Below, piece after piece: positions 28,023-38,200 of a stretch of DNA of 64,000 nt (position 1 is its first letter; each line of letters starts with the position of its first letter). The stretch spans positions 930,001 through 994,000 of the forward strand of contig NZ_JUGU01000001.1 of NCBI RefSeq assembly GCF_000799465.1. The letters run 5' to 3'. The position numbers were made by a program, and so were the translations under genes. The DNA is from Psychroserpens sp. Hel_I_66. Its GTDB lineage: Bacteria; Bacteroidota; Bacteroidia; Flavobacteriales; Flavobacteriaceae. The notes beneath the pieces are model-generated. The model made no database searches and was not told the origin of the DNA. It saw only the letters and a program-made list of their open reading frames with translations.

Positions 28023-28376
28023 ATGGCAATTATAATAACAGACGAATGTATTAACTGTGGCGCATGTGAACCAGAATGCCCAAATACAGCTATTTACGAA
28101 GGTGCTGATGATTGGAGATATAAAGATGGAACGAGTTTAGAAGGAAACGTTGTTTTGCCAAGTGGCAAGGCAGTAGATGCTGAGGAGGCTCAGGAACCAA
28201 TTAGCGATGAGATTTACTATATTGTTCCAGATAAATGTACCGAATGCAAAGGATTTCATGAAGAGCCACAATGTGCTGCAGTTTGTCCTGTGGATTGTTG
28301 TGTGCCAGATGAGGATGTGGTTGAGACAGAGGAAGTTCTTCTTGGAAAACAACGATTTATGCATCCCGATAATTAA
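28023..28376 (+). CDS. 2[4Fe-4S] ferredoxin
   Basis: This 117-residue dicluster ferredoxin carries low-potential electrons in the cytosol. The first cluster motif [12 protein letters not shown] uses Cys9, Cys12, Cys15 and Cys19. The second is [22 protein letters not shown], with the longer insertion typical of Alvin-type ferredoxins. Between them is an insert of about 50 residues. ATG 28023 is chosen because the first cluster follows directly and the upstream extension covers the promoter. A terminator follows at 28406. Confidence 0.9.
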   Translation: MAIIITDECINCGACEPECPNTAIYEGADDWRYKDGTSLEGNVVLPSGKAVDAEEAQEPISDEIYYIVPDKCTECKGFHEEPQCAAVCPVDCCVPDEDVVETEEVLLGKQRFMHPDN

Positions 28377-28405
28377 TCTCGAAGCGAGAAATTTTATTAT
28401 AAATT

Positions 28406-28435
28406 AAATCCCATGCCTAGGTATGGGATTTTTTG
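28406..28435 (+). terminator. intrinsic terminator of the ferredoxin gene
   Basis: AAATCCCAT pairs with ATGGGATTT (28406-28414 with 28423-28431, loop of 8), followed by T residues. It lies 30 bases after the ferredoxin stop. Confidence 0.85.
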
Positions 28436-28447
28436 TTTGAAATGGTT

Positions 28448-28480
28448 TTAACATAAAATGTTAAACATCAAATAGATGTT
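28448..28480. promoter_or_regulatory. two abutting palindromes, candidate operator
   Basis: TTAACATAAAATGTTAA (7-base arms, 3-base centre, 28448-28464) is followed at once by AACATCAAATAGATGTT (6-base arms, 5-base centre, 28464-28480). They stand 38 bases before the start of the DUF4251-type gene. Both contain AACAT...ATGTT-like half sites, suggesting a dimeric regulator binding twice. Confidence 0.4.
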
Positions 28481-28517
28481 GCTATTTTTATGTAATTTAA
28501 TGTGTAAACTTTACGTC

Positions 28518-29063
28518 ATGAAAACACAATATATTATTTTACTATTTATAATTAGCATTTTTACATCTTGCAGTAGTACTAAAGTAAGCGCAACACCTTC
28601 TCAAATTGCTGCCTTAGATCAATTGGTAGAAAATAAGTCTTTTGTTATAGAATCAGACTGGGCTTTGCCACAAACTACAAATAGCTTAATGGCACTTCAA
28701 AATGCAGGTTTCTTTGCTGCAGGAGATAACGCAAGTCGTATCAATTTAATAGGAAATCCCAATGAGCTTAAAATAATTGGTGATTCTATTACTTCAAAAC
28801 TTCCTTATTACGGTGAGGTACAATCAACGACTGGATATAGTGGCTCTAACAGTGGAATTAATTTTGAAGGGGAACTCAAGGACTATCGTATTGAAAAGAA
28901 CGATGATAATAGCTATTCCATAACTTTTGATGCAAGAAGTAACTCAGAAAATTTTGATGTTATCATTAATTTATACCCAAATTTAAATAGTGAGATGATT
29001 TTGAAAGGAACAAAACGCTTCCCGATTAGATATACTGGTCATGTGAGTTCGATTTCAGAATAG
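28518..29063 (+). CDS. DUF4251-like lipoprotein
   Basis: The 181-residue protein carries a lipoprotein signal (ISIFTSC, then SSTK). The mature part has VIESDWALPQTTNSLMALQNAG and LPYYGEVQSTTGYSGSNSGINFEG, which fit the DUF4251 family of Bacteroidota. Function is unknown, probably in the envelope. The frame runs from 28476, but the ATG at 28518 directly precedes the signal peptide and is a better start. Paired palindromes lie just upstream. Confidence 0.75.
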   Translation: MKTQYIILLFIISIFTSCSSTKVSATPSQIAALDQLVENKSFVIESDWALPQTTNSLMALQNAGFFAAGDNASRINLIGNPNELKIIGDSITSKLPYYGEVQSTTGYSGSNSGINFEGELKDYRIEKNDDNSYSITFDARSNSENFDVIINLYPNLNSEMILKGTKRFPIRYTGHVSSISE

Positions 29064-29079
29064 AAAAATTAGAAAAATA

Positions 29080-29676
29080 CTACTTCTCGCATAATAATGA
29101 ATCTTTAATTTTAACGTCTTCAAAACGCTGCCAAATCTCATGACTAAAGTTTTTTGGCGATAACTGAAATAATACTATTGTTGATGTTTCATCTTCACAA
29201 TCAAAGACTTTTACTCGAATATTTAGCGTAATCATATCTTCGGAAGTAAAAGAATCATAAACGTATAACTTACCAGTAAAATCTATATGTTCTTCACTAT
29301 TATTCTTGATAAAGAGCACCGTTGTTTGTGGGACTTCAAAATCTTTTCTTTTATTAACAGCTCCCATTAAGCCATCATAATAGGATTTTATATTAGACTC
29401 TAGATTTTCTACAGTTTGTATTTCTTTTTGTTCTATGTACCACGCAAACGTATAGCCCCAAAAATCCTCATGTGTTTGATCCCGCCATTTTTTTGCAAAC
29501 CTCAAATCTTCATAACCCTTTTCATAATTCATTTCTGGAGCAAAATTTATTGGGAATTTTATGATTTCCTTAAGCCATGTTGTGTCAGATTCAAGAACTC
29601 CTAATGGTTGTTCCTCTTGAGCAAAAGATAATATTGAGTAAATTAAAAATGCGGTACTTAATGCTATATGTTTCAT
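29080..29676 (-). CDS. hypothetical exported protein
   Basis: The 198-residue protein has a Sec signal peptide (cleavage near SILSFAQ). The mature region is rich in aromatic residues (WRDQTHEDFWGYTFAWYIEQ) and may form a beta-rich periplasmic domain. No family is recognised. It is 9 bases downstream of the YceI gene and probably co-transcribed with it, and it is convergent with the DUF4251-like gene. Confidence 0.6.
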   Translation of the reverse strand: MKHIALSTAFLIYSILSFAQEEQPLGVLESDTTWLKEIIKFPINFAPEMNYEKGYEDLRFAKKWRDQTHEDFWGYTFAWYIEQKEIQTVENLESNIKSYYDGLMGAVNKRKDFEVPQTTVLFIKNNSEEHIDFTGKLYVYDSFTSEDMITLNIRVKVFDCEDETSTIVLFQLSPKNFSHEIWQRFEDVKIKDSLLCEK

Positions 29677-29685
29677 GCTTTAAAT

Positions 29686-30249
29686 TTATAGACTTAATAT
29701 GACCTCAAAACCAATAGCTTCAGAAATTGCACCATCCTTCATGTTACTATTATAATTAACTCCCCAGAGCGTACGATCTATTTTAAATTTTGTGGTCATC
29801 GTTTTTTCTTTGTAATCAACTTCTGCTTGAAAAGAAATAGGGTTTGTAATTCCTTTTATCGTTAAATCTGCAAAAATTTGCATCCTTTTTTTATCATGAT
29901 ATTTTACAGAGTTGATTTTTAAGGCAGCTGTTTCATACTGTTCAACATTAAAAAAATCTGGATCCTTAAGATGGTTCACCAAACTTTCATTTGAATCTTG
30001 TTTATCAATATCTAAGCATGTTATCGAGTTCATGTCAATTATAAATTCACCACCAATAATTACTTCATTACTTTTTGTAAAATAACCTTCTTTAAAGTTT
30101 ATTAGGCCATTGTGACCATTAAAGTAAAATGTATAATCGCAGTTCCATTTTACTTCACTTTTTTTAACATCAATCACTAATTTCTCTTGTGCATACCCAA
30201 ATGCAATACTGCTAAATGTTAGAAGTAGCGTAAAAACTCTTGTTTTCAT
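29686..30249 (-). CDS. YceI family periplasmic protein
   Basis: The 187-residue protein has a signal peptide (IAFGYAQ) and the YceI lipocalin-like beta-barrel fold, which in relatives binds polyisoprenoid or other hydrophobic molecules in the periplasm. Recognisable parts are DVKKSEVKWNCDYTF, HLKDPDFFNVEQYETAALKI, the DLTIKGITNPISF turn and KIDRTLWGVNYNSN. It is divergent from a membrane-spanning winged-helix regulator whose start lies 130 bases away, suggesting control by that protein. Confidence 0.85.
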   Translation of the reverse strand: MKTRVFTLLLTFSSIAFGYAQEKLVIDVKKSEVKWNCDYTFYFNGHNGLINFKEGYFTKSNEVIIGGEFIIDMNSITCLDIDKQDSNESLVNHLKDPDFFNVEQYETAALKINSVKYHDKKRMQIFADLTIKGITNPISFQAEVDYKEKTMTTKFKIDRTLWGVNYNSNMKDGAISEAIGFEVILSL

Positions 30250-30379
30250 AAGTATTTGATTTATTTAAATTTCTTTGAGTAAAACTAGAATTTGAAGTAT
30301 TGAAAAATGTCAAAAAATTGTAAAAGAAGTGTGAACAGTTGTAAAAAGTCGTGATTTATTGTGTTATTTACACCAAATT

Positions 30380-31258
30380 ATGAAATACAACCTACTTTAT
30401 TTTAAAATCATTTCCATCACACTTTTTCTTGTAGTGTCCATAACATCTTGCACATTAGAAAAAGAAAATGGTCATTCGGGCACGATAAAAGTTGCACTAC
30501 GTGAAGCAGGCAATCAATTATTACTTCGGAAATTAGACTCAACATCGTTAATCTTGCCAATAAAAGAACTCAAACCACAAGTCTATCTCATATCTTTTGA
30601 AAAACCAATATCTTTTGAGCCAAGTGATGTTGTCACCGTAATAGATAGTAGTTTGAATTTATTGAGTCTATCTAAAAATTATCGTGTCGAAGTTGTTCAA
30701 TGTACAGATGGTGAAGTAGCTTATAGCTATCAAATGAACATAGAGGAGGAGCAAACCATAATACCATGCGCAGGTAGAAACCTACCAAAAGCATGCTATC
30801 ATATTAAAGTTGAATTTTTGGAGATTATATCTCAGAGTAGTTTTAAAAAAAGATGGACACCTTATGTTTTAATCTTTGGAATTTTAATGTATGCAGGTTT
30901 TTTATATCTACGGAAATTTAAAAAACAGCCCATTTCCGAAGAAAAAAATAGTAGTTATTCTTCAATTGGAAGTTTTCAATTCTATCCTGAGCAAAATAAG
31001 CTTGTTAAATCGGCTACCGAGATTAGCCTCTCTAAAAAGGAATGTGAACTTCTAGAGATTTTTGTTGCCAACCCTAATCAAATCATCAAACGTGAGGCGC
31101 TTACCAAAAAAGTTTGGGAGGATAACGGTGTTTTTGTGAGTAGAAGTCTGGATACTTATATCTCCAAACTTCGAAAAAAGCTAAAGGATGACGACTCGAT
31201 TAGAATTAGTAATATTCACGGAGTTGGTTATAAACTCGAAGTAGATGATGTAGTTTAA
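30380..31258 (+). CDS. membrane-spanning winged-helix transcriptional regulator
   Basis: The 292-residue protein has an N-terminal hydrophobic signal or anchor (about 8-24, ending TSC). A periplasmic domain of about 130 residues follows, then one membrane helix (about 163-180). The C-terminal OmpR-type winged helix (about 195-290) contains ECELLEIFVANPNQIIKREALTKKVW and the wing RISNIHGVGYKLE. It is a one-component sensor with the DNA-binding domain at the C-terminal end, opposite to ToxR. ATG 30380 is chosen over the TTG at 30359. It probably senses an envelope signal and may control the divergent YceI gene. Its stop overlaps the convergent SprF-like gene by 4 bases. Confidence 0.8.
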   Translation: MKYNLLYFKIISITLFLVVSITSCTLEKENGHSGTIKVALREAGNQLLLRKLDSTSLILPIKELKPQVYLISFEKPISFEPSDVVTVIDSSLNLLSLSKNYRVEVVQCTDGEVAYSYQMNIEEEQTIIPCAGRNLPKACYHIKVEFLEIISQSSFKKRWTPYVLIFGILMYAGFLYLRKFKKQPISEEKNSSYSSIGSFQFYPEQNKLVKSATEISLSKKECELLEIFVANPNQIIKREALTKKVWEDNGVFVSRSLDTYISKLRKKLKDDDSIRISNIHGVGYKLEVDDVV

Positions 31259-32256
31259 TGGTTGGTGCCATTATATTTATACTTTCTATAACTTGTTCCC
31301 TTTGTACAAGGACAGTCACTTATGCCTTGTAATAAATCAATACCAATAGTAATACTATGTGTTCCCGAGTTGTATCCTGAAAGATCATTTATGGTCATTT
31401 GATATGAATAGGCAAAATAAAAGTTGTTTTTCATGATACCAGCCATCGGTCCAAAATTAAGTGGTTGAAAAAATTGATCGTTTAAAAATCGGTAAGATCC
31501 ACCAACCCAGTAATAATCACCGCTACGGTTAAACTTTCTGTATTTGAAATTGACATCTGTTGCAGATCGTCTATCACTATTGAACATTTGGTAAAATACA
31601 GATGGCTCATATTCAATGCTTTTATCATTCTCATTAGTGAACACATAACCAGTGTATGCTTGAAAATTTAAAAGTTTACTAGGTTCAAAACCTTGAAAGT
31701 CATCAATATTCTTATCCAATATATTATTAGCATTTACACTAGCGTAAAAGCGATCCCATCTATATAACAAGCCAATATCAAAATTGTTATTCGATCGTGC
31801 TCTATCATCTGCAATACTGGGATCAACGATTGGAATTTCTTCCGTTGGCTGAAAATTTTCTATATCAATTCTAAACGTGTTGATATTGTAAGATAAGCCA
31901 AAAGATAAATATTGTTTTGAGGTATAATCTAATATAATATGGTGCGCAAATGAGAATTTAACCCCTTTTTGACGGGTATTACCATTTCTATCGTTATACA
32001 TAGAAAGTCCAACTCCAGATTGATTTGCAATTCTAAAATCTGCATATAGAGCTTGATTGTCTGGAGCATTTTTGATCCCAACCCATTGCGTAAGACCGTT
32101 TAATCTCACTTTAAGATTATCACCGATTCCTGCAAAAGTTGGAGAAACAATAAAATCGTTATCTGCAAGATATTGGGTCCATACAGGTAAGTTTAGCTCT
32201 TGTGAATATCCAAAAGTAGAAGTAGCTAAAACGAGATATATAATTATTTTTTTCAT
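31255..32256 (-). CDS. PorP/SprF family type IX secretion membrane protein
   Basis: The 333-residue outer-membrane protein has a signal peptide (STFGYSQ) and the PorP/SprF beta-barrel with repeated aromatic strands. LPVWTQYLADNDFIVSPTFAGIGDNLKVRLNGLTQW at the N-terminus is typical. In Flavobacterium johnsoniae SprF is needed for secretion of the adhesin SprB by the type IX system. Here it lies 31 bases downstream of a SprB-like giant gene, the same order, and is the last gene of the adhesin locus. It is convergent with the membrane regulator. Confidence 0.88.
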   Translation of the reverse strand: MKKIIIYLVLATSTFGYSQELNLPVWTQYLADNDFIVSPTFAGIGDNLKVRLNGLTQWVGIKNAPDNQALYADFRIANQSGVGLSMYNDRNGNTRQKGVKFSFAHHIILDYTSKQYLSFGLSYNINTFRIDIENFQPTEEIPIVDPSIADDRARSNNNFDIGLLYRWDRFYASVNANNILDKNIDDFQGFEPSKLLNFQAYTGYVFTNENDKSIEYEPSVFYQMFNSDRRSATDVNFKYRKFNRSGDYYWVGGSYRFLNDQFFQPLNFGPMAGIMKNNFYFAYSYQMTINDLSGYNSGTHSITIGIDLLQGISDCPCTKGTSYRKYKYNGTNH

Positions 32257-32287
32257 GTGAATCGTTATTTAGTTTGAGGGTTTTTGA

Positions 32288-35200
32288 TTACCTGTAAAGT
32301 GTAAAATGTCCTACATAATCTTTTTCAAGCAACGGACTGTTAGGTTTCACAACATACCAGTAATCACCAGTAGGAAGCTCTTGGCCATTATATCTACCAT
32401 CCCAAAATTGACCAACATTATAAGTTGCCACTTTACGACCGTATCTATCAAAGATGTCAAAGGTTAAGTTAGGATAATCTTCAACACAACCTGGAGCCCA
32501 AGTATCTGCAGTACCATCTCCATTAGGCGTAAACCAATTAGGAATACACGGTCCTAAGAATTCCAATTCTATGCTCGCTGTAGCTTGACAGCCACTGCTA
32601 TCTGTAACGACAACTGTATAAGTACCTTCTTCGGAAACGATATAAACATTCGTGTTGCCATAGTCCTCACCATTAAGCGTATATTGGTAATCTCCAGTTC
32701 CTCCTGTAGTGATGGCGATTATTTCACCAGCTTCATCTCCTTCTTCTAGAATGAGTGATAGTGGTTCAAATGCTGTGATATTGAAAAGCTCGGTCATTTT
32801 TATACAACCGTTAGTGTGTCTCACTTCGATATAATGATCTGTTCCTGGCACAACATTCTCAAAAACATTACTTATTTGGAATTCTCCGCCATTTAATGAA
32901 TAATCCAATTCGGAAAGATCTACCGAATCTTCATCCACAATAACAGTCACTGTATTAACCGTAGCGTTATTATCACATGCATACTCGATTTCAAGTGTTG
33001 GCTCAAAACTTACCGACTCTGGGAAAGAGATATTCCATTCGGTTTCACAACCTTGTGCATCTCGAACAAATACAACATGGTCTCCACCAGCTAAATCTGT
33101 AAAATCAAATACCGTTTGTCCAGCAGAACCTGTTGTATAAGGTCCATCATAAACATCTAAACTAATACTGTAAGGCAATGAGCCACCAGAAATATCAACA
33201 CTGAATTCTGCATTGTTTTCACCTTCGCACGTTTCTTCAAATAAAGAATCTGGGACAATGCTTAAAATAACTTGTTCTGGATCGTTAATTGAAAATTCAA
33301 AAATCTCATAACATCCCAGTTCATCTTGAACGATTACCGTGTAAGTATCTGGAGCTAGATTTTCAAAAATATTAGTTTCAAAAAATTGATCCAATTGTGG
33401 AGAAATGGCGTACCTAATGGTACCAGTTCCTCCAGAAGCATTAATGGTAAGTACACCGTCATTATTTCCACTACAAGTCACATCGTTAACAGTAAATTCA
33501 ACAGTTAAAGGGGCAGTAGGCTCAGTAATTGAAATTGGTGCAGAAGCAGTTTCACAATCACCACTCACAACATTTACTATGTAAGTTCCCGCAACTAGCT
33601 CTGTAAAAACTCCAGGTGTAAGTTGCGTAGCATCAATAGTGTTGCCTAAAGTATCTTCTAATGTATATATATAATCTCCCAATCCTCCCTGGGCATCAGC
33701 TACAATTGATCCAGTATTGTCACCAGAACAATTAATTGTAGGATTCGTAGACATCAAATTGATCTCTAAGGGTAACAATGGATCCACTGTGATACCATTA
33801 GAAACATTGGCAACACAACCATTGGCATCTCTTACATAATATTGATATGTACCTACTGGAACAGAAAATGTTGTAGACGTTGAGAATGTTCCTAAAATAG
33901 ATGTAAAAGAATCATTGTCGCTATATTCATAATTGCCAGTTCCACCGGTAGCGCTTAACGTAAGTGTAGACTCTATATCACAAGTTTGAGTGGAAGCCAA
34001 GACTAAATTAGCATCAATAGGCGTAGGTTGGGTGATGACAATTTCCGAAGAAATTAGAACACATTCATTACCATCACTAACTGTAACCGTATAAGTACCA
34101 GCACCCAGGTTTTCGAAAATATTTGAAGTCTGTGGACCAGAACTGGAAGGCGTTGGTAAAATTGTATTGAGTGTGTAAATATATTCGTCATCTTCACCAC
34201 CTGTTACGTTGGTAACTGTAATCGATGCGTCTTGATCTCCAAAACATGATAATATAGATGCGTTTGGTGTAAATGTTGCATCAATAGGATCTGGTTCAAC
34301 AAGAATGATATCTACGGAAGCTACGCAACCTTCGGCATCAATAACATTTACGGTGTACGATCCAGCAGCAAGGTCTGTGAATGTACCGTTTGGTGAAAAT
34401 GCTACCGTTGCAGCTCCAGTTAATTCATATTGATAACCTCCCCAACCACCACTGGCAATTGCGTTGATAGTACCTTGACTATTATCACAAGAAACATCAG
34501 ACGTCTGAGTTGCTGTAAGTGTTAAAGCTTCTTGAGGCGATGCAATCACGAACGTTGATGTTGCAGAACAAAAAGGAGCACTGGTTTCTGTCATTTCTAC
34601 AGTATAGAATCCTGCTGAAAGTCCGCCAACCAATAATGGATTTGTCGATGTATCCGCATTCACTATTCCTGTAACCGATGCGCCAGAGTTATCAAAAACC
34701 TCATAAGTATAAGTTCCCGTATAGCCATTCACTGTTAATTCAAATTCTCCATCATCATCAAAACAAATGAGTGATGTTGCTGTTGTAGAAATTGTTGGAG
34801 GTACAGCTTCGGGTAAAGAAACAGTAACTTCTTCGGTACATGATGTAACAGTATCCGTAATTGTTATAACATAAATTCCAGATGGAACCCCATTAAAAGT
34901 ATTTCCTGTTAAGATTATAGTACCAGGATTAGGGCTAATACTATAAGCATAAGAACCAGAACCATTTGAACCTGTTACAGTAATACTACCGTCGTCATTA
35001 TTACATGATGGCATTGTCGTGATGTCTGGTGTTAAACCTATTGGTGCAGGAATATCAACTGTAACCAAATTGCCACAACCGTTCACATCCTTAATCTCAA
35101 TTGTATGAACTCCAGAAAATAAATTTGAAATCGTAAAAGGGACACTTTGTATTTGAAAAGCGCCACCATTAATACTAAAACTATAAGGTCCAACTCCAGC

Positions 35201-38200
35201 AGTATCTAAAATAACATCAATCTCAAATTCACCATCTTCCACGGTACAAATATTACTTGAAGATGCCGAAATTACTGGTGTTGCATCCATTGCAACTGTT
35301 GTCACGGGACTCGTTATAATACATCCATAAGCATCAATAGCATGAATAAAGTAATCTCCAGCATCTACATTAAATACGCTTGCTGAAGACCAAGAAGGAT
35401 CAGTTGCTAGAGGAGGCGTAGCAGTTGTAGTTATTTGGTATTCGTAAGGTGCAGTTCCGTTTTGAGCTACAGCACTAATAACGCCTGAGTTAGGATTACA
35501 ATTGGCATTTCCATCTACGGAAACATCAAGACTCAATGCAATTGCAGATTCAGTAATATTGAAAGGAGCAGTTACTACTCCACAACCAGCATTAGTTCCC
35601 GAAGTTTCTGTTATTGAAACAAAGTAATTCCCAAAAGGTAATGGTCCTAAATCTGTTACCGTTAAACTTCCATTTGCTGGAACTGTTCCAGAACCGGTAA
35701 TACCAGTTGAAATTAGAGTTAAGGAATCAAAAATTTCATAAACTACATCAACGTTAGATCCATAAATGCTATTCACCGTAAACGTTACATTGCCATCATC
35801 ATTTCCTGTACATGTGATATTATTTGAACTTACAGCACTTAAGGATAATGTTGAATTTGTTGGGATTGGTGTGGTTGCAGGCTCATAATAACTACAAAGT
35901 GTTGAAGCATCATAAACAATAAACGTATAAGTGACACCAGAGGTCAAACCAGTGAATGTTGCAGATTGACTTCCTGCGGTATCCTCTGGAATCCAAGCTC
36001 CAGCAGGATTAGGATATTCTGTAGTAGCTCCTTCATAAATTGCGAAGAAGAACGGTCCTGCACTTGATAATGTACTTCCAATGCTTACTACCGCTTCACC
36101 ACCAATTGTACAATCTACTGTTGTTGTAATATCTATATCTAAATCGGTTGGAGGAGAAGCTACTAAAACGTCTTGTGTAAGTACTGAACACCCATTGGCA
36201 TCAACAATGTTGATTTCGTATAATCCAAAATCAACAACATCAAAACTAACAGATGTTGAACCTGTATTATTTAATTCGGAATTTTCATAACCATTTGATC
36301 CAGTTACAAAGTAGTTGTATGGCGCTGTTCCACCAGTTACTGAATTTATTATGACTGAACCTTGAGAAACTCCTCCAGAGGTACAGGTAATATCAACCGT
36401 ATCATAATCTAATACAATAGGGTCTGGTTGGTTAATAGTTATCGTTTCCGAAGCAATACAAAGATTAGCATCTGTGACAGTAACTGTATAAGTTCCTGCG
36501 GTTAATCCTGAAGTTTGCGTACCGTAATCTGTTCCAGTAGAATCGTTATTTACATTAATCACAAAAGGTGGCGTTCCTGTGGTAGTATCAATTGTGATAT
36601 CTAAAGACCCGTTTGAATCTCCATTACACAGTATATCTTGTGTTTGAACAACTGCACTTAGTGCAGGAAGTGATAATGGATTTATGGTGATAATATTGGT
36701 TTCAGCAGTACATCCATTGGCATCTGTGATTTGAAACTGGTATGTTCCATCCGATCCCGTTGTATAGTTAAATGGCGAAGCTGTAGCTCCCAAATCATTA
36801 AACGCACTTCCATTTATGGAAACAGCATAAGTAAAAGGAGCTGTTCCAGTGATATTTCCAGTAATTAGTGCATCTGGGTTGGATGTACAATTTAAATCTT
36901 GCGTCAAGACCGCATTTGCAGTAGGCGTTGGGATTGGATCAATAGTAATAGATTCACTATAAACACAATCATTTTCATCTCTTACTTGAAATGTATAGGT
37001 TCCTGGTTCCAATCCAGCAAAAGTTGTACTTGTTTGGTATGCTGTTGCACTTGCAGCTGGTGCTATAATTTGATATTCTAAAGCACCTATACCACCCGTA
37101 ACACCAGTAATAGTTACAGTTGTTGTGTTTGACGGACAAGTGATTGGTGTATTATCAAACGTTAAATCTGTTGGCGGATTAAGCGCTTCAACCACAATAT
37201 CATTCGTAATACTTGTACAATCATTAGCGTCTTTTATGGTAATGGTATAAGTTCCTGCGGTTAGATTTGTAAATTCATTACTTGTTTGAAAATTCACACC
37301 ATCAATACTGTACGTATAAGGTGCATCACCTCCAGTAACTCCAGTAACGGTTACTGTTCCTTCGGAAGTACAAGTGAATGGTGATGACAATTCCGCAGTA
37401 CCAGAAACAGCTTCCTCAGAAATAATACTCACAGTTTGGGATTCTGTCCCACAAACTGAGCCTCCAATAGAATACTCAACAACCACGTCGTAGTCACCCT
37501 CAGTAAGTCCCGTGAATACTGGTGAGTTTGTGAAAGTTGCTCCACCATCAATACTGTACATTAGACTATTTCCATTTGTAGCTGTAACATCAATGGTTAT
37601 TGTTCCTGTATTACCATTGCCACCACAAGCAATATCTGTGGCAACAATTGTAAATTCTGGTTGTGCAATTGGTTCAACAGTAATTGTTGTACTTGCGCTA
37701 CAGTTATTAGAATCTACAACCAAGATATCATAAACTCCAGCAGTGGTGACCACAATTTCTGGAACGGTCTGGAAATCTGTTGCTCCATTAACAAAATAGA
37801 AATATGGAGGCGTTCCACCTTCAGGATAAATTGTTATTTCACCTTCCTCACAAGTTAAAGGAACTGTTATTGCAGCAGTTACTGTTAATAAAGGAGGTTC
37901 AATTATTATAATTTCTTCGGAATAAAAACAACCATTTTCGGTTTCAACGGTTGCGGTATATGTTCCAGTATTTAGGTTTTCGAAAGTATAAGTATTCTCT
38001 AAAATTGGCCCAACGCTATTTACAAGTGTTCCACCTTCACTTAATGTATAAGAATATTGGGGATCAACATCATTAGCAGCCAATTGTATGCTGCCTTTGT
38101 CTCCATGACATAATGGTTGGGTTATGGTGGTAGAAACTGTAAAATCGCGATCTCTAATCAATACGTCTTGAACACTAAAAACACAAGGGTTTGTTGGTAC

